Shown here one piece after another: positions 47,201 to 61,000 of a stretch of 64,000 nt of DNA (position 1 is the first letter of the stretch; each line of letters begins with the position of its first letter). The position numbers and the translations under genes are program-made. The notes beneath the pieces were generated by a model that was not told where the DNA came from, did not search any database, and saw only the letters and a program-made list of their open reading frames with translations. The stretch comes from Gonatopus flavifemur (Eukaryota; Arthropoda; Insecta; Hymenoptera; Dryinidae), in assembly GCA_018340375.1 (NCBI GenBank), contig JAFFJZ010000001.1, positions 49,778,001 to 49,842,000 on the forward strand, read 5' to 3'.

Positions 47201-50200
47201 GAAATAAATATTAACATTAATTGATATTTAGTAGAAGAGTTGAATTATTATGATGTACGCAAAAAAAAACAAATACCGTAATTGTATTGATGGTTATAGT
47301 TGTGATATTTTATTCATATGATGATGATAATAATGATAATGATGATACTAATGATAACAATAATACTACATATAATAACGATCAACTCGATATTTGGGCA
47401 ATAGTGTAGGAATTCGATGATACAAATTTATATGAAACCGAGTAAATGAAGAGCACGTAATAATGAGAGCATACCTGAATTGATTCTTGGTGTTAATAAC
47501 TATGTACATAACAACAATACTGTATATCAAGGGAACTTCTTTGGAAAGTGTCGGGGGGTTCAATTCTGGACGTTTTTATTAAAAAATGCTGAATCGAAAT
47601 ATCTCTCTGTACAACGAATTTTATGCACATTAACGAGTATTTGCTGTTACATCGTAGAAGAGATATTTTGAATTTAATCGAGTGTTTTTCGAGTAAAACG
47701 ATTCAAAAACGACAAACGAGTGGAATTCTTTCGAACTCAAAGAACTCCCCGACATTTGATAGGTATAGTTCTTTATTTTTAGAATTCTTAACAACAGTCT
47801 CTTATCATACCTCTCATTATAGTTCATTATGTTTAATGATTTGTAAATACGTCTCTACGATATCAATGATTGGTTTAGGAATGTGAATAGAGATGAGTCA
47901 ATGTGAAAAAAGATTTATTGATTTAGGTGTAGTGCCTAAAATGTCGTATCGGCTTTTAAAAGGAAAAATTTGGAACCTTATATCATTGGGTTTTATGGAG
48001 AAATAGGTAAATGCTCGTACAAGAAAAGGAAAGTACAATGAGATACCGTCGGTAAACAATACACACTTGAATTCAAACATTTTTCATTTTCTATTCATCA
48101 TTTATTATAAAAAAAAAAAGAATTTTATCGGATTTACAAAGAGGTAGTTAGTTAGCATTCCTAGCACACTTGTACGAGCTTATTGTATTATTGTATATTT
48201 AAATATAAATGATCGTGTCGATTGGCTAAATATACAATTAATAACTCAAATAAGCACAGGATATCTGTTACGATGAGGCTAAATTTTATCAACAACACTT
48301 AGCATTTAATATATAATTGTCGCAGATAGTTTATACGAGAAACCACATTCAAAGTCCGTAGTAATTTGAAGTGGGAAGAACACATGACTGTGGGTTAATT
48401 GAGAACACAGAAAAAGAGAATAATAATATAAATAATAACATATTTTTGGAGTTGGTTAAACAATAACAATGTATTAATTTCGTTCATCACCTTCTATATA
48501 ATATATGTTTTATTTTTCTCGTCACAATCGAACATCAGTTATTTCAAATTTTGTTTCGTTTTCACATTTTATTCTGAATACTGAACTATTGAACTAAAAG
48601 TGAATATAAAACCACCTTATATCCGTCAAATATCATTCATCCATTCGAATCTTTTATTCTCAAAAATGATAGGAGACAATTAATAAGTAGGGTGAGTGGG
48701 ATTCGATTGAAAGAGAAAAAATAGAATATCAACAAAATAATTCAACTAGAATCAATGATTCGCTATCTGACTGTTCTTCGATGTTTTTAATGTTCACTAC
48801 TACGATAATATTATTGCTAGTAACATAAATTGGGGGAATTTGTATATGTTTATTGAATTATTACGCATAATGTTAATACGATATAAGGATAAATCATACA
48901 AAGAAAATGAAAAAAAAACTTTCTTTATATAAATACATCACCGTTTTAGATATTATATGATATAATAAAATTCATGTTTACGGGTGACGGATTAAATTGA
49001 CATGTATCTAATCGTAAATAATCGCGTTCATCTCCAAGTAACGTGGTAGAGAGCAAAAGTTGTATACATTAATTGGGGAATAGATTTTAACGATATCATT
49101 TGAGCCTTCAACGCAATTATTTGGGTTACAATGTTTAGCTTTCGTACTAAAATTTCATGAGTGGGGTGATTTTCAATCAGCATCAATCTTGAGAATTCCT
49201 TCCCTTTGGTCAAGTGATATACACACACACAAAAATGATTTGAAAATTTGAAAAGTGAGGGAGAAGAAGAACTATTATATCCGTAATTAACCCGTATCAT
49301 AAAAAGCACTGAATATTTATATATATATAAATGTTTCTTTAATGATACAACGATGATTGATTTATGATTTTAGTTTATATAGTCGATAAGGATTATATTA
49401 AATCAAGGGATAATCAATCAATTAACATAACGAGTATCTATTATCTTGTTTAACGTAAATTAAAGTATTTTAAAAATGAAGCATGAAACTTCTGACTGTC
49501 GAACGCTTGACTTTAAATAAGATTGAACTGAATTTTCATTATCAATGAACTATATACGTGTGTGTAGATAGCCACATTGGTATATTTTATTGTGTATATA
49601 TTTATATACTGTACATGTATGTATTTCATACTCATTCATATATTATACTTTGAAAAATATCCTAGGTTATTATTATTATTGTTTGTATTTGTGTTATCGA
49701 TACTACGATAGATGTTGCTTAATCGATTATGCATTTTTCTTATGGTAAATTGCATGTCTAATATTTCAACCTTATACCACAAGACGGATTGAAGAATTCA
49801 CAAATTGATGATAGTCAGAATTTTCAACCAAAGAGCTAAATTTATTCCAATCGATGTTATTTGTCAAATGAGTTCTGGTATAGTTTTTTGTTTGTTTCTT
49901 TATCGCTTTATTTAAAATTCCATTGAATTTTCGTTGTTTGATTTTGCATGTAACTTGACACGTTATCTTCGTTTATCGACATACATGTACATATACTCAT
50001 TTGGAAAATCATTACTTGAAATATCATCTTGAAAGAAATGAATTTGCCAGAGAAGAAAATCTGACTTCTCCCAGGACGAATTTAACGATGCAGTTTAACG
50101 CGTTGTATAATATTTACTGTACAAATCCAAGTCATTCGTTTCAAATCTTTTTCTAAATTCCATGAATGATCGAATATTCATTTTGAAAGAATTTTAAACA

Positions 50201-53200
50201 AACAAGTTTCTGCCCAAAATGATGAATCCTCATAGAGAGTTGAGTAGACACCAAGGCCCTGTACTGTGTTTCACGACACATAGATGCGCAATTTTGTCAA
50301 ATAAAATGTACTTTGTACAGAGAACATTTGATTATAGAATCGATAGTTACTAAACGATGTCCTCTCTTTTTCTCATTTTCATGACCGGTAAGATGTGCCT
50401 TATAACGTTGATCTTACCACCAATTTTTCTCTGGTTGTTGTTATTTTCTTTTCCCACAGAAGCTATTTGACGAGAAAATATGAAATATCTGTATCCAATA
50501 TTGAATTCAAATTCATGCAAACACTTTGTACCCTTGGAAATATTAAGATTCAATTTCACCGACAAGGTTTACAACTCTGATCAGTTAATTTTAAACTGTA
50601 AAGCAAATTCAACTCCAACTCTTGAACCAAGTCGGTTGAATTATAACTATTAATAATGATAATAATGATAATAATATTATAAATTATAAAGATGACGACA
50701 ATGATGATGATAATAATTGAAAACATCATTAAACGTGTGTTGAATTATTTCGGAGATCGATCAGAGTACAAAGTGTAGATTTAGTTTGACCTCTGAATTA
50801 ATTCACGCGAGACATTGTCGAAGATTAGTAGGAATCAAACTCAAAAAGAGAAACCATTCTTCAAATACTTTTTGCGAAACATACTTACGGAATGTTTGAA
50901 ATTTTGCCTGGGTCTATTCCAATTCGAATAAAGGAAACAGAATTTGTAATCAAATAAATTGTGACAACATGCATCAATTACATCACGCATCACTTGAATT
51001 GTATAAATTGAAAATAATTAACGATAGCGAGAAAATGAATAGAAAAGCAAAACCTGCAATCACGTGTACGTTATACATAAAGATATAACACGATACTATA
51101 TTTGATTTCATTTGTAATATGCGAAAGTGTGCCGAATTTAGAAATACATATTAGGCTGTCTAAATTTTTGTATAGTATACATTTGAATTGATTGTCATTA
51201 CTGTAATATCGTGGTTATGTATCATCAGTACCTATGATAATTACGCTCACAGTGACATGATCCGAAAATTATATATTACTATTTAATACTAATACCATTA
51301 TTACTATAGCTACCGTCACTACTATTATTAATATTGCTATTATTACTATACTGATGTATCGAATGAGAGCCAATATTTTTTGTAGTCGCGAAATCCACGC
51401 GTTCTTCCGATTATGTAAAGAAAGAGAGAAAAAAACGAGATATAGAGATAGGGGAAAAAAGAGTGAGAGGGAGAGAAAGAATGAGAGTGAGAAAATACAT
51501 AGCGAGATAGATAATAATGTTTTTGACTTTTTCAGTTGAACCGCTCCCGTAATATCGTCTCTGATATTGTATATGTTGAAATACAGATTTGGGTAACTGG
51601 AAATGTCGAATCAGAAGTTCTAAGTTGAAGTTGAGTCCATTTGTGGAAAGGAAATTATGATAACAAAGTGTTTCTTTTTTTCTCTATATAATGTTTTACT
51701 TTGAGTTACTCAATGCTGTATAAATGGTGCGTAATATCCTGATATATGTATAATGAAAATGAGATGTCTGTTTGATATTTATATTTTAATATACACGACA
51801 CGATCATGTTTAGTGTAATTATTAATATATGTTAGTTGATACCCGAAACGATCTCGTCCTCCAGTGTAATACAAAAAAAAAACACAAAAACAAGGTCTTG
51901 AAGTCAAAAAAATACTTGATAGGGCGAGTATCGGACCGGGATTTCATTCACAACTTTTCTGTATATTTCTGTAGTATAATAATCAAACACTAAAGACTAA
52001 TGCGTAAGTTGAAATGGGAAAAAGCTCCTATACTGTTGGAAATCGTATTTGTAAATTTAACTTGAATCATTACGCAAAAGGTATGGAAGAAATCAGTACA
52101 CGAGAAAGAAATTTTCATGGAAATACATACAACAAATAATAGTATACGCAGCGAATTTGAAACGTCCCTGTGTTTTAAATGGTAAATAAATGGAGATGTC
52201 CAGCGCGAATAATCAGCGCGTTTCTTGGACATTTTTTGAACTGTTAGTATTATTATGTTATTCATATACTTCTAGTATCCTCATATTTCCAGTATTAACA
52301 TCCAACAATTCAACTAACTATTTTCAGGGTGCTCGAATTTTTCAACGTCACTTCTCTTAATTTTATTCATCAGAAAAGAATAATTGCTTTATTCGAGTCA
52401 TTGAAGTTCTAGGAAACGGTTACACTTTGGACAATTCAAGAACATTGTATACCTACTTCTACCAAATTCTCATCATGAATTAGCAGCCGGTTAGTCACCT
52501 TTGAATTTCCTTTCATTTCAAAACTATTCAGGTCTTCCCAATTTTGTTGGTGAGACAAATCAAAAGATATGTCAAAAACAGTGGATATATTATAGGATAA
52601 ATTAAATATTCAATTTTCACACAAGCACAGCAATGAAAATTTAACATTTCCGATGAAATAATAATTAAATGGTTTTAAATGATGAAGTGTTGAATCTTTT
52701 CTCATTAAATGCAGATCTCCAAATGTTGCGTTGTATAGATTGCAGCTAAATTACTGGCAATTACTTCATTTGTTTTCAAGCTGTCAATTCATTTAGGCAC
52801 GAAGGCGAGTTGTCATTGGAAACTCGATACACCTTCATTCATATAATCATTCTAAAAATGTATAGAGAAAAAAATGTACATTGAACAAAATTTGAAAAAA
52901 CAAAGACTGAAAATGTAACGCATAATTATTCGCCAACTTAACGTCTTTCCTCATAATCCACCCAATACACAATATCCTAGGATCTAGATATTCAAATACG
53001 GATATTTGAATATCTTTTAAGTATGCAAAGATACATTTAGGTATCAAAAAATGAGTATCATATTGTATGGGACCTTATTCTGAATATTTCTTTTGAAAAA
53101 TAGATGACGAATTTTGAGAAAATTTCATGTACGACTATACGAGAAGTATTTTTAATAATGCATTAATAACGCATTCGAACCTCTTTCTTAACATTTTTTT

Positions 53201-53780
53201 TATTTAAACTCGAAATTTTCATTGTCGTGTCAACATTTTGTCATGCATGAAAGTCTCGTTGATCGACAGAGAATCTTTTTCAAATTATCAACTTAATGTT
53301 ATTATATGAAAATTTGGAAATATCTAGATGTTCATGTAAATGTATTAACAAATATATTCATAATTTCAATGTAACGCAAATTGTTTGATGGTTTCATCAT
53401 TTTTCAATGATTCATAAATTCAGGGTATAAAGTGAATAACAATTATTATATTACTATGTACGAGGTGAATATGGAATGATTAAAAACAAAAAAAAGGCTT
53501 CTGTATTATACGTGTATTCATACACTTAGTTCTAAATACAATTACGAGCATTATTCATGTAATTCATGCCACTCATTGTAAATATATATCAAATTATCAT
53601 TCATGCAGTGATACACATGATTAAATAATCGACTTTTTTATTCACAAATTTACGTTTAATACGATTGTTTGATTGATCTCGTAGGATTTCAAAGAACATT
53701 CAGCCGAATGAATTGATACAAATAAGATGATGTAACGCAAAATAACTTCCCGAGTGAAAAGATTTTCTAAATTGTATATG

Positions 53781-53820
<40 letters not shown>

Positions 53821-54000
53821 GTTATACATAACTTTCAAAAGTTTTTCTCCAGTCGAAAAATATGTACAACAACATATCCATTATTTTGAATCAACCATTC
53901 TAATCGCAATGTTCTTATGATTTTATGTAACCCCTATCATCGGTCTTGGATTCATTTGGATCTTTTAGAAAAGATAAACAGCATTTGTTGACAAATTTTT
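41216..54000 (+). other. Transposon-poor, gene-free stretch after Hipk; possible very long 3' UTR
   Basis: No reading frame here looks real on either strand, and I see no TIR element until 54047, although the Hipk introns carry one every kilobase or so. The stretch is AT-rich with A-runs, a TTC run near 41786-41808, GAT/AAT-rich simple sequence near 47320-47370 and 50650-50720, and a pure TA run at 53784-53819. Pumilio-type TGTANATA motifs occur, for example near 43406, 44692, 47840, 49594 and 53578, but AT richness makes these cheap. Plus-strand 3' UTR is inferred from position and lack of insertions. The end of the transcript is not visible. Confidence 0.4.
53784..53819. repeat. (TA)18 microsatellite
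   Basis: An uninterrupted TA run of 36 bases. Confidence 0.95.
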
Positions 54001-54046
54001 ATTGAAACCAATATAAATCAATCTATTCAAAGTTCCAAATAAGTAG

Positions 54047-54168
54047 CCCTGCTTGAAGATTCTCATTGATTTCGATGCAGAAAACCGATTCAAATACATC
54101 AAAAATTCATTCTCAATGGGTTTGAATCAGTTTTCTGCATCGGAATCAATGAGACTTTTTAAGCAGGG
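54047..54168. mobile_element. 122-base fold-back MITE, CCCTGCTT ends
   Basis: CCCTGCTTGAAGATTCTCAT pairs with ATGAGACTTTTTAAGCAGGG, and inside that GATGCAGAAAACCGATTCAAA pairs with TTTGAATCAGTTTTCTGCATC. About 48 paired bases per arm and a 26-base loop. No clear target duplication. Confidence 0.8.
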
Positions 54169-54417
54169 AAATCAACAACAATAAAGAGTAATTAGAATAT
54201 TATCCAGACTGTGCAAAGAAGCGTTCATGTGGTACTGGGATATTTGAAATTTTATATGCAGAATATTTTATTTATCTTGATAGAATATTCGAATTCTTCG
54301 TGTGTTGCTGGGGAACCTCTCATGTTGCTCAAGGATTATTCTATATATTCTTTGTCAACATCCATAGGCAGGACAAGAAATGTGTTTTTTATTCCTGTAT
54401 TATTTGATATCCCCATC

Positions 54418-54945
54418 CTTGAATATCTGTATTCTCAAAGAACTAGATTTTGGAAAATATATTAATTCTTAAATATTTGTAGTCTCTAAGAACTCTCTAA
54501 AGAACTGTATTGTCGAGGAACCATCTTCTCAAAGAACTGTATTCTAGAACATTTCCATTGTTGAACATCTGTATTTTCAAAGAGCTGTCTCCTTAAAGAA
54601 TTTTATTCTTGAATATCTGTATTCCTGATATCTACATTGAGGCAAATGACTATTGAAAATCTACTAATTGTTGCAATGAGCAATCTTTACTATCGATTTT
54701 CATTTTATCAACAATACATTCTTAATAGTCATTCGCCTGAATATATGTATTAAGATGACAGTTCTCGGAGAATACAGTTGTTTAAGAGACCAGTTCTTGG
54801 GCAATACAGATATTTGAGAAATCAAGTTCTTTGAGTATTAGAGAATACAGATATGTAACAGAACAATCCTCCAAGAATATAGTTCTTTAAGAATAGAGAT
54901 ATTTAAGAGTACAGTTCTTTAGAAATGAAGAAATAAAGAATACAG
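54418..54945. repeat. Inverted pair of degenerate tandem-repeat arrays
   Basis: The left half repeats variants of GAATATCTGTATTCTCAAAGAACT about eight times. The right half carries the reverse-complement units (AGTTCTTTGAG...GAATACAGATATTT). The centre holds a further palindrome, AATGACTATTGAAAATC against ATTCTTAATAGTCATT. The whole forms a hairpin of about 530 bases and is probably a fold-back transposon. Confidence 0.7.
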
Positions 54946-54989
54946 CTTTTGTTCTGCCTTACGATGACACTGTGTCAAAAATCCTACGA

Positions 54990-55115
54990 AAATCCATAGA
55001 ATATTCTAAAGGCGTTCGATACATTTTCTATAAAACATTACGATTGTTGTGACAACATTTTATGGATATTCTATGAATATTTAAGACGGTCTCACTTGAA
55101 TGTTCGAATCATGCC
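54990..55115. repeat. Fragment related to the 63-kb GAATATTC-rich element
   Basis: AATATTCTAAAGG...ATTCTATGAATATTTAAGACGGTCTCACTTGAATGTTCGAATCATG parallels the arms at 63680-63730, which read GAATATTTGAAACAGTCTCATTCAAACATTC. The ends are missing. Confidence 0.5.
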
Positions 55116-55119
55116 ACCC

Positions 55120-56649
55120 ATTGCGACTATTGCAAGCTTCTCGCACTTCCAAGTGAAATAACAAAGATTGCACTGTGACTGAAATGTACTTCGTCTTTTT
55201 TCAAATTAACGTCCGATAAGACTGCGGTGGTCTTCAAAAGATATAACGATGGGGGTCGTCCATTCCCGCATTCTGGGATCACTGGTCCGAATATTGTGAT
55301 ATTCTTTTTGCACAATAAGACTTTATTTTCATGTTTAAATTATTGACATTGCTTGAGCTTGAATGTTATATTTCTTGTTATACGCAACAAGTTTTATTAA
55401 AACTTCATACTTCAACCAAAATTGATTCATCACTTAATTCTAAAATACAAATCATTTCTTATGTTGCAGAAATTTTCTCTCTTATTCAATTTGTGTGTAT
55501 AGTAAACAATTCATTTCTAATCACAGACCCTTGAACGAATTATTACTTTTGATGTTTTTCCCTGATCAACTTTTCTGAATTCTTTTGAAATCTCTGAAAA
55601 TTTTTGAAGAAATTTTGCTTTTCAATTCAATCGACATTATTATCGTTGGTTCTATGATTAAATTAATTCCTTTCAATCACTTGTGCTGTAAAGTTTGTCG
55701 CTAAGTTTCGAAGAAACATAAATCTACTACGTAATTTCATAAAAATTAATAATACTAATATAATTATATTTGTTTGAATCTAAAATTCTACGCGATAAAG
55801 CGATTGAAAAAATAGCCTGGCATGGAGTTAAAACAGAACATATATCATTCATCTTATCATATCACATCGAAATGAATTGTTTTAAAGCTTTCTACCAAAC
55901 GCATTACAATTTTTGTGACAATTAAACCTCGGTAAATCACGTTTTCTTATATATATGATGATCGTTTTTTTTTTACTTTGAGATGTATGCAGAAAATTTC
56001 ATATATACAGGTTTATTTCGTCGCCAAAATGCAGTAATTCTCCGTTTGAAAAAATTTTATTATAAGCTTAGTTTTTTAGATATGAGCATTTTTAGATTTG
56101 ATATCAAATTTAAATCACTCAAAAGAAGTATTGTGCTACATACTTTTGAGTTGTTTGGATTTGGAAAGATAAAAATTTGTTAAAATGCTCATATCTCAAG
56201 AACTGAGCCTCAAATAAAATTTTTACAAACGAGAAATTATTGCATTTCAGTTACAGAATACACCTGTAAAATCTAGAATTGCAGAAAAGAATATTATAAA
56301 TCCAGGTATTCACGAGAACGAACAACGCTTCATATTTAAAAGCAATGTGTCATATTAAATAATAAAAAAAAACCAAGTAAAATTATAATAAATTCTGTAC
56401 ACAATATAATATACAAAATTTACAGAAATATCTAATATCTATAATTGATAGATTTTCGCTTATTTATAGGATGATAATCTTGATGAATATTCATGTACTA
56501 GAGATTTTAACAAAGAACACAGATATTTAATTTTCTTATACCGATATCTAACATAAAAACAACGTTGAGAAGAACATTTGAACTTCTGATAATGTTTAAA
56601 AATGAAATGACGTAAAACGAGCTTGAAATAATAACAGTCTATTATAGTT
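55120..56649. other. Gap before the YIPF gene end, nothing recognised
   Basis: This holds the 3' UTR of the minus-strand YIPF gene at its right end, of unknown length. No gene or element is supported. Confidence 0.4.
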
Positions 56650-57818
56650 TCATTGGACACCTTGGATTCTTGCACTGGCATTGACGCTAGGACTAACCAC
56701 AGGAAGACCCACCGTGACCATATCTTGTAAAGGATGGAAGGTCTTTGACGGAATGTGAAAGAAATACAACATGAATCCTGCTCCCAACAAAAGATGCATT
56801 CCAAGAATGACTGCGGTACAGATCAATTTATGTTTCCCTGAAATTTGAAGTTATTAAGAAACTTATGGAATACCAAGATTATTGAAATTTTACCTGAAAC
56901 AATGACCGGTACTAAGGATTTTAGTAGAACTCCGCCAGACAAACACGTTGCTACGATAACTAGAGCCCATTGAAGTAGAGTAAACTGTATAGTCCATAAA
57001 AATGCGACTGGAATGTAGATAGCCAGAGAATAACCGTACAAACATATAACTTCCAACAACCCAGGTACGGCGGATGACTGAAATTGAAATACATACAGAT
57101 CGTTGATGAATATATATTGAAACTTTGAAAGCAAATATCTAACCACCGACCTCTATCAATTCCTCTTGTTCTCCTTGAGTGGTGCTCCATTTGATGGCAC
57201 ACCAGAGCACGAATGGTAACAAATACGCGTATAAAAATATACAGGTGGCGGCATGAGAAACCACGTGAAAATTGTACCTCCAGTGATAATTGCCAGCATG
57301 GGCATTTTCTATATAATTGGCCAGATTACCACTGATGGCTATTGAAAATACTAGGGTCACGCAAATCCAAAATGGACCATACAAATCTGGATTTGGACGT
57401 ATGTGAGTTACCAGATAATTATCTGTGCTCTGAGGATTTATAGACCGTTTAATGCGTTCCACGACGTCATTTGTGTTCACGTTGAAGAATTTTTGATAGT
57501 ATTCTATGGTCCAAAAACTGCGAGGAGTCGAATCTGTTGACAAGAATTTACAAATTGATAATTAAAGATGAGATTCCGTTGGCATGAATTTCAAGAACTT
57601 GTTCTATTGTTCTAACCCTCAGTTTTTCCTGGCATCCCTTGCAAATCTTCTAGAATACCGATTCCTGTGGTATCATTGGATAAATTGTTGAAATTAGGAT
57701 GAGTTGGAGCACCAATGTTTATTTGTGCTTGATTCGTAGGTCCACTATTATTCATTGGTACAAAATCTTGAAAGGATATAAATTGCGAATTCGTGTTTTT
57801 CATCCGATCACTGTCCAT
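56650..57818 (-). CDS. YIPF1: YIPF1/YIPF2-type Yip1-domain Golgi membrane protein, 4 exons
   Basis: Yip1-family proteins are five-pass membrane proteins of the Golgi and late secretory pathway that bind Rab GTPases and help organise vesicle transport. Minus-strand exons: 57818-57617, 57533-57151, 57077-56894, 56837-56650. All introns are GT/AG and phases match (1, 0, 1). The product is 318 residues (human YIPF1 306). A hydrophilic acidic cytosolic N-terminus (1-68) leads to the signature SFWTIEYYQKFF and DLYGPFWI, then membrane spans near 120-142, 157-183, 203-225, 229-254 and 261-283. The IAISGNL and LLEVICLYGYSLAIYIP motifs match YIPF1/2 rather than YIPF3-7. The start ATG (57818) sits in a good CACGATGG context. 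The exon 2 donor is GTCGGT, weaker than consensus but the only phase-compatible one. The choice between YIPF1 and YIPF2 cannot be made, because insects usually have one co-orthologue. Confidence 0.92.
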
Positions 57819-59285
57819 CGTGGTATTATTGTTTTTTCATATGGTTCTTCAGGTTTTTAGTTGCGTCATCAGTTTACAACATTTGTCAAACATTTGCAGG
57901 AGAAAATGAGGTTATGGTTTTACACTGCATCCTCAAGGAGTGAAAATTAGCGAAAATGAAAGTAAGGTGTAAGGTCCAGCGTAATCCAATGTATGTAAGG
58001 ACTGTAATCCAATCGTATTAAAAATTTCTTTTAGAGCGATCTATAAGAAATCTATTATAAGATTGTGTGTATTGGTTCTTTTCATTCCGTTGGAATATAT
58101 TATATAGATAGCACAAGAGTCCTAAAAGAGCGCATTATATGAATACAATTTATTCTCGAAGAACTTTTTTTGAAACTCTTGTGCTATCCGGGCCAGATGA
58201 AACAAAAGATTCGTGAATTGATTCTGAAAAAAAATATCTCCTGAATTCAAAGAATTCTTTTTTTAGAATTCATTAATGATTTCATAAAATAATGAATTCC
58301 AGAGCACGAATAAAATCTAATCCTGTAAAGAAGAATTCAAACTATTCGAACGGATAATGAGGCATAAAATACAACTTTTTTTCTCAATGCAAAGATTTTT
58401 ATTAAAATACAAGTAATTATGAAAAATATATAATAAAGATAGCAAATTTCTCAGAATTACAAAAACATAGTTTACGATATTGTTACAATAAGAGAATGTG
58501 TTTTGAGACAAAATTGACTTTGAGATTAGAAAATGCATAAATTATTTTTAAACCTACATTAAATTTATCGAGCGTATAAATTGGAATTATTGAGTTGCAG
58601 ATTCAAGTAGACTCAAGTTATATGGTATCAAATGTTTTGAATGTTTTTGAGAAATGCAAGGATTCGTTTTTCTTATCGACCTCTTCTAAAATTCTAAATG
58701 CATAAATTAAACATCATTTTTTGGTACCAACAACGAATCAAACGAAAGAAATGAAATTGTTACTTAGAATTAACAAAGTATATCAATACACCTGAATATC
58801 AACTGAATGTACGTTTTTAAGAGATTAGAATTAGATCACATAGAATTCACTCTTAAATATATATTTAAAAAAAACAATATACGTATGAATATTATCAAAC
58901 TATATGTGAAGTAGATGTTGAAACGAATTCACGAGACCAAAAATTAATTCGTTATCGACTTATTAATGAAAGAAAGTGATTACTTTGGTATTCACTAGCG
59001 ATATATAGTTTCACCTGTTATATATCAACACAGTATATAATAAAATATTCAATATCATAACAAAGCTATAATTAGATCATGAATCATACATTTTTGGAGC
59101 GATTAGAGTTTCAAATCACAAGATTCAATTTTGGTCCATAATTCTACTATTCCGGTTTCTTGTTTTGAAAATAATGGCGCTCAGCAAAAGTACATAAAAA
59201 ACTTTCAATCAGACTATAGAATATTTAAGCGATAATAAAATATTTTCAACCTGTGTTTAATGCGAGTTAAGTAATTTTAGTATCC
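57819..59285. other. Gap between the YIPF start and the SCCPDH-like stop
   Basis: It must hold the YIPF promoter at the left and the SCCPDH 3' UTR at the right. One small fold-back element (58108-58191) is visible; nothing else. Confidence 0.5.
58108..58191. mobile_element. 84-base fold-back, GATAGCACAAGAGT ends
   Basis: GATAGCACAAGAGTCCTAAA at the left pairs with TTTTGAAACTCTTGTGCTATC at the right. The outer right sequence CTATCCGGG matches the CCCRGRTAGCACA termini of the element at 63075-63833, so this is probably a minimal member of that family. Confidence 0.6.
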
Positions 59286-60991
59286 TCACTTTTCGATCGA
59301 TGAAATAACTTCGAACTTGATATCGTTTTTGTTCAAATTCTCAATCAACGAGGTTTTTCCGAACGCGGCACCAGGAGGGAGCACTCCACCGCTGAAAATA
59401 AACCATCGTCCACGTATTTAAAAATCTGCTCTCAAATGAAAGTACGAAATTTATAATTGAATCCAAACTTATCCTTACTTATCGGGCATTTTATCTGCCT
59501 CTTTGAGAATCGTGACTGCCGATAACAATAATGCAACGCAAGTAGCCCCATAAGCCGGATTCGTACCAGACACTTTTGTTATCAATTCTTTATCAGGAGC
59601 TTCAGAATGCTTATCAGTAGGTTCAGCTAATTTCTCGGTCCATCCTTTGGCTTTGAATTTTATGGAAAAATGTGTGTTTTCCAATATTTCTGGCTTTGGT
59701 GGTTCGCGACTGACAAGTCCAGCAGAGAATAAACTTGGATACTGCAAAAATGATTATTCAAATATTTTCTTCTAATAATTGCATTCTTTAATTTATTTAT
59801 TTACTTACCTTAAGCAATAAATTACGACCAAATTCTGATCTTGTCAACAAAACAAACACCATACCCACAAGTGCAGTCGTTAACACGGCAAACAAGGACC
59901 TAAAACATTTTGATTTAGATCATAGATAAGATAATTAAAGAAAAACAAGTGGCAAATGCGATCGATCAATTTACTTGAAGGTGATGTATGTTTGAACTTG
60001 CACGGGTCTCTGATTATATCTCTCGTAAATAAATCTTTGAGATCGATAAATTACCGATCGATCGGATCCTGGAAATACCGCTGACCATCCGTCAGCTATG
60101 GTACTGCGATGGATCAATGATCTACGATGATACATATATTAGCGAATATGAATTCGTTTGCTGAAATATTCGTATAACTTCGTATCAAACTAACTTTGTT
60201 TTCAATTTCGGAGTCAATTCCGGTAATTTGTTCGGATACAATTTAGTTCGTAAATCCTTTAATTCATCCGCATGGGCTAAACCGTAAACAGCGGATTCCC
60301 ACGTTCCATAGTGTATAGCTGCACCTCTGGCATTGGTAGTTTTCCAAGTTTCTAAATACGTTTCGATACTATTGATTTCTCCTTCGAATTTCTGCTCTGT
60401 GAAAATCACCCCTAAATCGCACGGAATGCTATCAAATCCGCACGCGCTGACGATATAAACACCAGCTTCTTGCGCAGCTTTGTTATATTCTAGTTGCATT
60501 TTCTCCATGTACTGCGAATATTGTATAATAATCGTGGAATATTGATATTTACATGGAAAGTAAATCTTGCAATATTTACCTGTGGTTCTCCGCTCACGTC
60601 GACGTGATGTGTACCCGCTGCGATACAAGCTTTAATAACTGGTTCTCCATAAAATCTGTACGGTCCGCAACAGTTGACTATCACTTGAGCTTTCTCTGCC
60701 ATTTTTTTCAAGGATTCTTCGTCCTTCAAATCAGCGCAGATGATAGTGGTATTCTCTGAAAGTTATACTTAGATGAAATTTCTCAAATGGGAAATTCATG
60801 AGAACGCAGAAAAACTTACCCATATCGGGGGCATATTCTTTGACAACAGCTTCGAGAGCTTCCTTACGACGTCCGGCAACGCCAAAAGTAAATTGATATT
60901 CCTTTGACAATTTGGCAGCTTGTTTCACAGTGTACTTACCTGTACATCCTGTGGCACCAAATATGACTATATTGAGCCTCGGAGTTGCCAT
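59286..60991 (-). CDS. SCCPDH: Saccharopine dehydrogenase-like oxidoreductase (SCCPDH type), 7 exons
   Basis: This protein resembles the NAD(P)-binding half of saccharopine dehydrogenase; in animals it is found on lipid droplets and its substrate is not settled. Minus-strand exons: 60991-60820, 60755-60580, 60511-60195, 60121-59975, 59899-59809, 59741-59479, 59391-59286. All are GT/AG with matching phases, giving 423 residues (human 429). The Rossmann motif GATGCTG (12-18) opens the protein, followed by NCCGPYRFYGEPVIKACI (86-102), DVSGEPQ (110-116), SACGFDSIPCDLGVIF and a PGSDRSV block. A hydrophobic segment (about 273-290, exon 5) could insert in a membrane or droplet surface. The C-terminal GGVLPPGAAFGKTSLIENLN matches the family end. 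It lies in tandem with the YIPF gene, 1467 bases upstream of it. The annotation is firm as to family; the reaction is unknown. Confidence 0.93.
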
Positions 60992-61000
60992 TTTTCACTC

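Noticed and set aside
53784..53819. TA run considered as a promoter or origin signal
   Set aside because: A plain microsatellite in a gene-free stretch, with nothing nearby to support a function.
56823..57202. Second minus-strand frame overlapping YIPF exon 3
   Set aside because: It reads the same exon in another frame; only the LLEVICLYGYS frame matches the Yip1 family and the splice phases.
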